Shown here one piece after another: positions 62,573 to 64,000 of a stretch of 64,000 bases of DNA (position 1 is the first letter of the stretch; each line of letters starts with the position of its first letter). The stretch is from contig NZ_JAGRPF010000110.1 in assembly GCF_020439865.1 (NCBI RefSeq), positions 1-64,000 of the forward strand, written 5' to 3'. The notes beneath the pieces were generated by a model. It ran no database searches. It had not been told where the DNA came from and worked only from the letters and a program-made list of their open reading frames with translations. Origin of the DNA: Prosthecobacter sp. GTDB taxonomy: Bacteria; Verrucomicrobiota; Verrucomicrobiia; Verrucomicrobiales; Verrucomicrobiaceae. The translations under genes were made by a program, and so were the position numbers.

Positions 62573-63598
62573 ATGCTCTCCCAACTCGACTCACTCAAAA
62601 CCGAAGCCCTCGCCGCGATCGAAGCTGCGCAGGATGAATCCGCGCTCGAAGCCGTGCGTGTGAACTTTCTGGGCAAAAAAGGCAGCGTCACCGCCCTGAG
62701 CCAGGGGATGAAGGACGTGCCAGTCGATCAAAAGAAGGAAGTTGGCGCCAAGCTCAACGATGTGCGCACCGCCGTCACCGATGGCATCGAGTCAAAGAAA
62801 CTCGCGCTCCAAGCCGCGAAGGACGCTAAAGCCGTCGAAGGCATTGATGTCACGCTGCCGGGTCGTCCGGGCGCTGGTGTGGGGGCGTTGCATCCGCTCA
62901 CTCAGATTCGTGATCTCGCTATCCGCACGCTGCGCCGCATGGGCTTCGCGCTGGCGGAAGGTCCGGAAATCGAAACGGAATGGCATTGCTTCGACGCATT
63001 GAACACGCCCGCCGATCATCCGGCCCGCAATGAGAAGGACACCTTCTATCTGCCTGACGGCCGCCTGCTGCGCACACATACGTCCAGCGTGCAGATTCGC
63101 ACGATGGAAGCCGCGAAGTCACTGCCTGTTCGCATCATCGCTCCGGGTGCTGCCTATCGTCGTGATGAGATCGACGCCACGCACCTGAGTGTCTTCAACC
63201 AGCTCGAAGGCCTCTATGTCGCCAATGACGTGAGCCTCGGTGACCTCAAAGGCACGCTCGAATACTTCTTCCGCGAGATTTTCGGTGCGAACACCGCCGT
63301 GCGCTTCCGCCCGCATTTCTTCCCGTTCACGGAGCCGAGCTTTGAGATCGACGTGAAACTCGAAGCGAAGGGCAAGGATGCGCGCTGGATCGAAATTGCC
63401 GGTTGCGGCATGGTCGACCCCGCCGTCTTCACCGCCATCAACAAAGCGCGTGGCGACACGCTCTTCGATCCTGACACCACCACCGGTTTTGCCTTCGGCC
63501 TCGGTCTCGACCGCCTCGCCATGATCATGCACGGCATCACCGACATCCGTCACCTCATCGACAACGATGTCCGTTTCCTTCAGCAGTTCGCCGCTTGA
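62573..63598 (+). CDS. pheS: Phenylalanine--tRNA ligase alpha subunit
   Basis: Class II aminoacyl-tRNA synthetase subunit; works as a heterotetramer with PheT. The 341-residue protein has the N-terminal coiled coil (about 1-90), then the catalytic domain (about 105-341) with motif 2 RPHFFPFTEPSFEIDV and motif 3 GFAFGLGLDRLAMI plus MHGITDIR. The start at 62573 gives MLSQLDSLKTEAL; no Shine-Dalgarno is seen. It is followed by pheT after 31 bases. Confidence 0.97.
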   Translation: MLSQLDSLKTEALAAIEAAQDESALEAVRVNFLGKKGSVTALSQGMKDVPVDQKKEVGAKLNDVRTAVTDGIESKKLALQAAKDAKAVEGIDVTLPGRPGAGVGALHPLTQIRDLAIRTLRRMGFALAEGPEIETEWHCFDALNTPADHPARNEKDTFYLPDGRLLRTHTSSVQIRTMEAAKSLPVRIIAPGAAYRRDEIDATHLSVFNQLEGLYVANDVSLGDLKGTLEYFFREIFGANTAVRFRPHFFPFTEPSFEIDVKLEAKGKDARWIEIAGCGMVDPAVFTAINKARGDTLFDPDTTTGFAFGLGLDRLAMIMHGITDIRHLIDNDVRFLQQFAA

Positions 63599-63629
63599 TC
63601 CATTCTGACCATCTGAACGCGTAAACGTC

Positions 63630-64000
63630 ATGCAAACCTCCCTTTCCTGGCTCAGCACCCATCTTGATCTGAGTTCCTACACCGTTCCGCAGCTCTCCGA
63701 TCTTCTCACCTTCGCCGGTGTCGAAGTCGAAGGCATTGAGGAAAAAGGTGTCACCACCGACAAAGTCGTCGTCGCGCAGATTCAATCGTTTGTGCAGCAT
63801 CCGGATGCCGACAAACTCAGCGTCTGCCAGGTCGATGACGGCAGCGGCACGCCGCGCCAGATCGTCTGCGGTGCGAAGAACTTCAAAGCAGGTGACAAGG
63901 TGCCGCTGGCATTGCCGGGTGCTGTGCTGACCGGCGGTTTCACGATCAGAGAAGGCAAGCTACGCGGTGTCGATTCGCTCGGCATGATGTGCAGCGGCAA
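63630..64000 (+). CDS. pheT: Phenylalanine--tRNA ligase beta subunit (partial, 5' end)
   Basis: The first 123 codons of pheT, cut by the window end. The start MQTSLSWLSTHLDLSSY and the tRNA-binding (EMAP-like) domain with VVVAQIQSFVQHPDADKLSV, RQIVCGAKNF and VPLALPGAVLTGGF are clear. The family protein is about 800 residues, so most of it lies outside. It forms the heterotetramer with PheS and lies in the same operon. Confidence 0.95.
   Translation, partial: MQTSLSWLSTHLDLSSYTVPQLSDLLTFAGVEVEGIEEKGVTTDKVVVAQIQSFVQHPDADKLSVCQVDDGSGTPRQIVCGAKNFKAGDKVPLALPGAVLTGGFTIREGKLRGVDSLGMMCSG

Overview
The window looks like a chromosomal segment of a Verrucomicrobiota bacterium, probably in the Verrucomicrobiales (inferred from content; no rRNA is present). 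The pointers are a giant PEP-CTERM protein built from autotransporter-associated beta-strand (PATR) repeats, Tat-exported sugar-type oxidoreductases and isomerases, SHD1 domains, an ECF sigma factor beside a Ser/Thr kinase fused to sulfatase-modifying-factor (FGE-like) domains, a DUF2167 protein and high GC. Most genes have no recognisable Shine-Dalgarno sequence, so several start sites were chosen from protein features.

Layout. 1-16.4 kb: a heavy-metal RND pump (CzcA/CusA type) at the end of its operon; an RlpA-like lipoprotein; an alpha/beta hydrolase; a membrane zinc-ribbon protein and a DUF2167 protein; an orphan prepilin-like protein; a + strand run with clpX, a Tat-exported TIM-barrel isomerase-like protein and a PH-domain membrane protein; a small lipoprotein; hflX followed by an SDR dehydrogenase; and a Tat-exported Gfo/Idh/MocA oxidoreductase.

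16.4-42.1 kb: tRNA-Arg(CCT), then a 360-bp AT-richer island full of short palindromes, then one uninterrupted 25.2-kb reading frame coding for 8,414 residues. It has a signal peptide, dozens of PATR repeats, recurring larger modules, a PA14 domain near the middle and a C-terminal PEP-CTERM sorting signal instead of a beta-barrel. It fills about 40% of the window and is its most striking feature.

42.2-51.6 kb: a GAF protein, a small secreted protein with rapA, ftsH, a PEP-hydrolase-like TIM-barrel protein divergent from an AraC regulator with direct repeats between them, and a CNNM/CorC-type membrane protein.

51.6-61.6 kb (minus strand): a probable signalling operon of ECF sigma factor, membrane Ser/Thr kinase with three FGE-like domains and an SHD1 domain, a truncated redoxin tail and a secreted SHD1 protein. 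Upstream are a SixA-like phosphatase, a Tat-exported beta-propeller protein and a hybrid histidine kinase. 61.7-64 kb: the translation cluster rpmI-rplT-pheS-pheT, with pheT cut by the window end.

How the genes fit together: stress and protein quality control (ClpX, FtsH, RapA, HflX), envelope and sugar metabolism (Tat-exported enzymes, RlpA, RND pump), surface display (giant PEP-CTERM protein) and signalling (sigma factor with kinase, hybrid kinase, AraC). No CRISPR array, insertion sequence, integrase or phage gene was seen.
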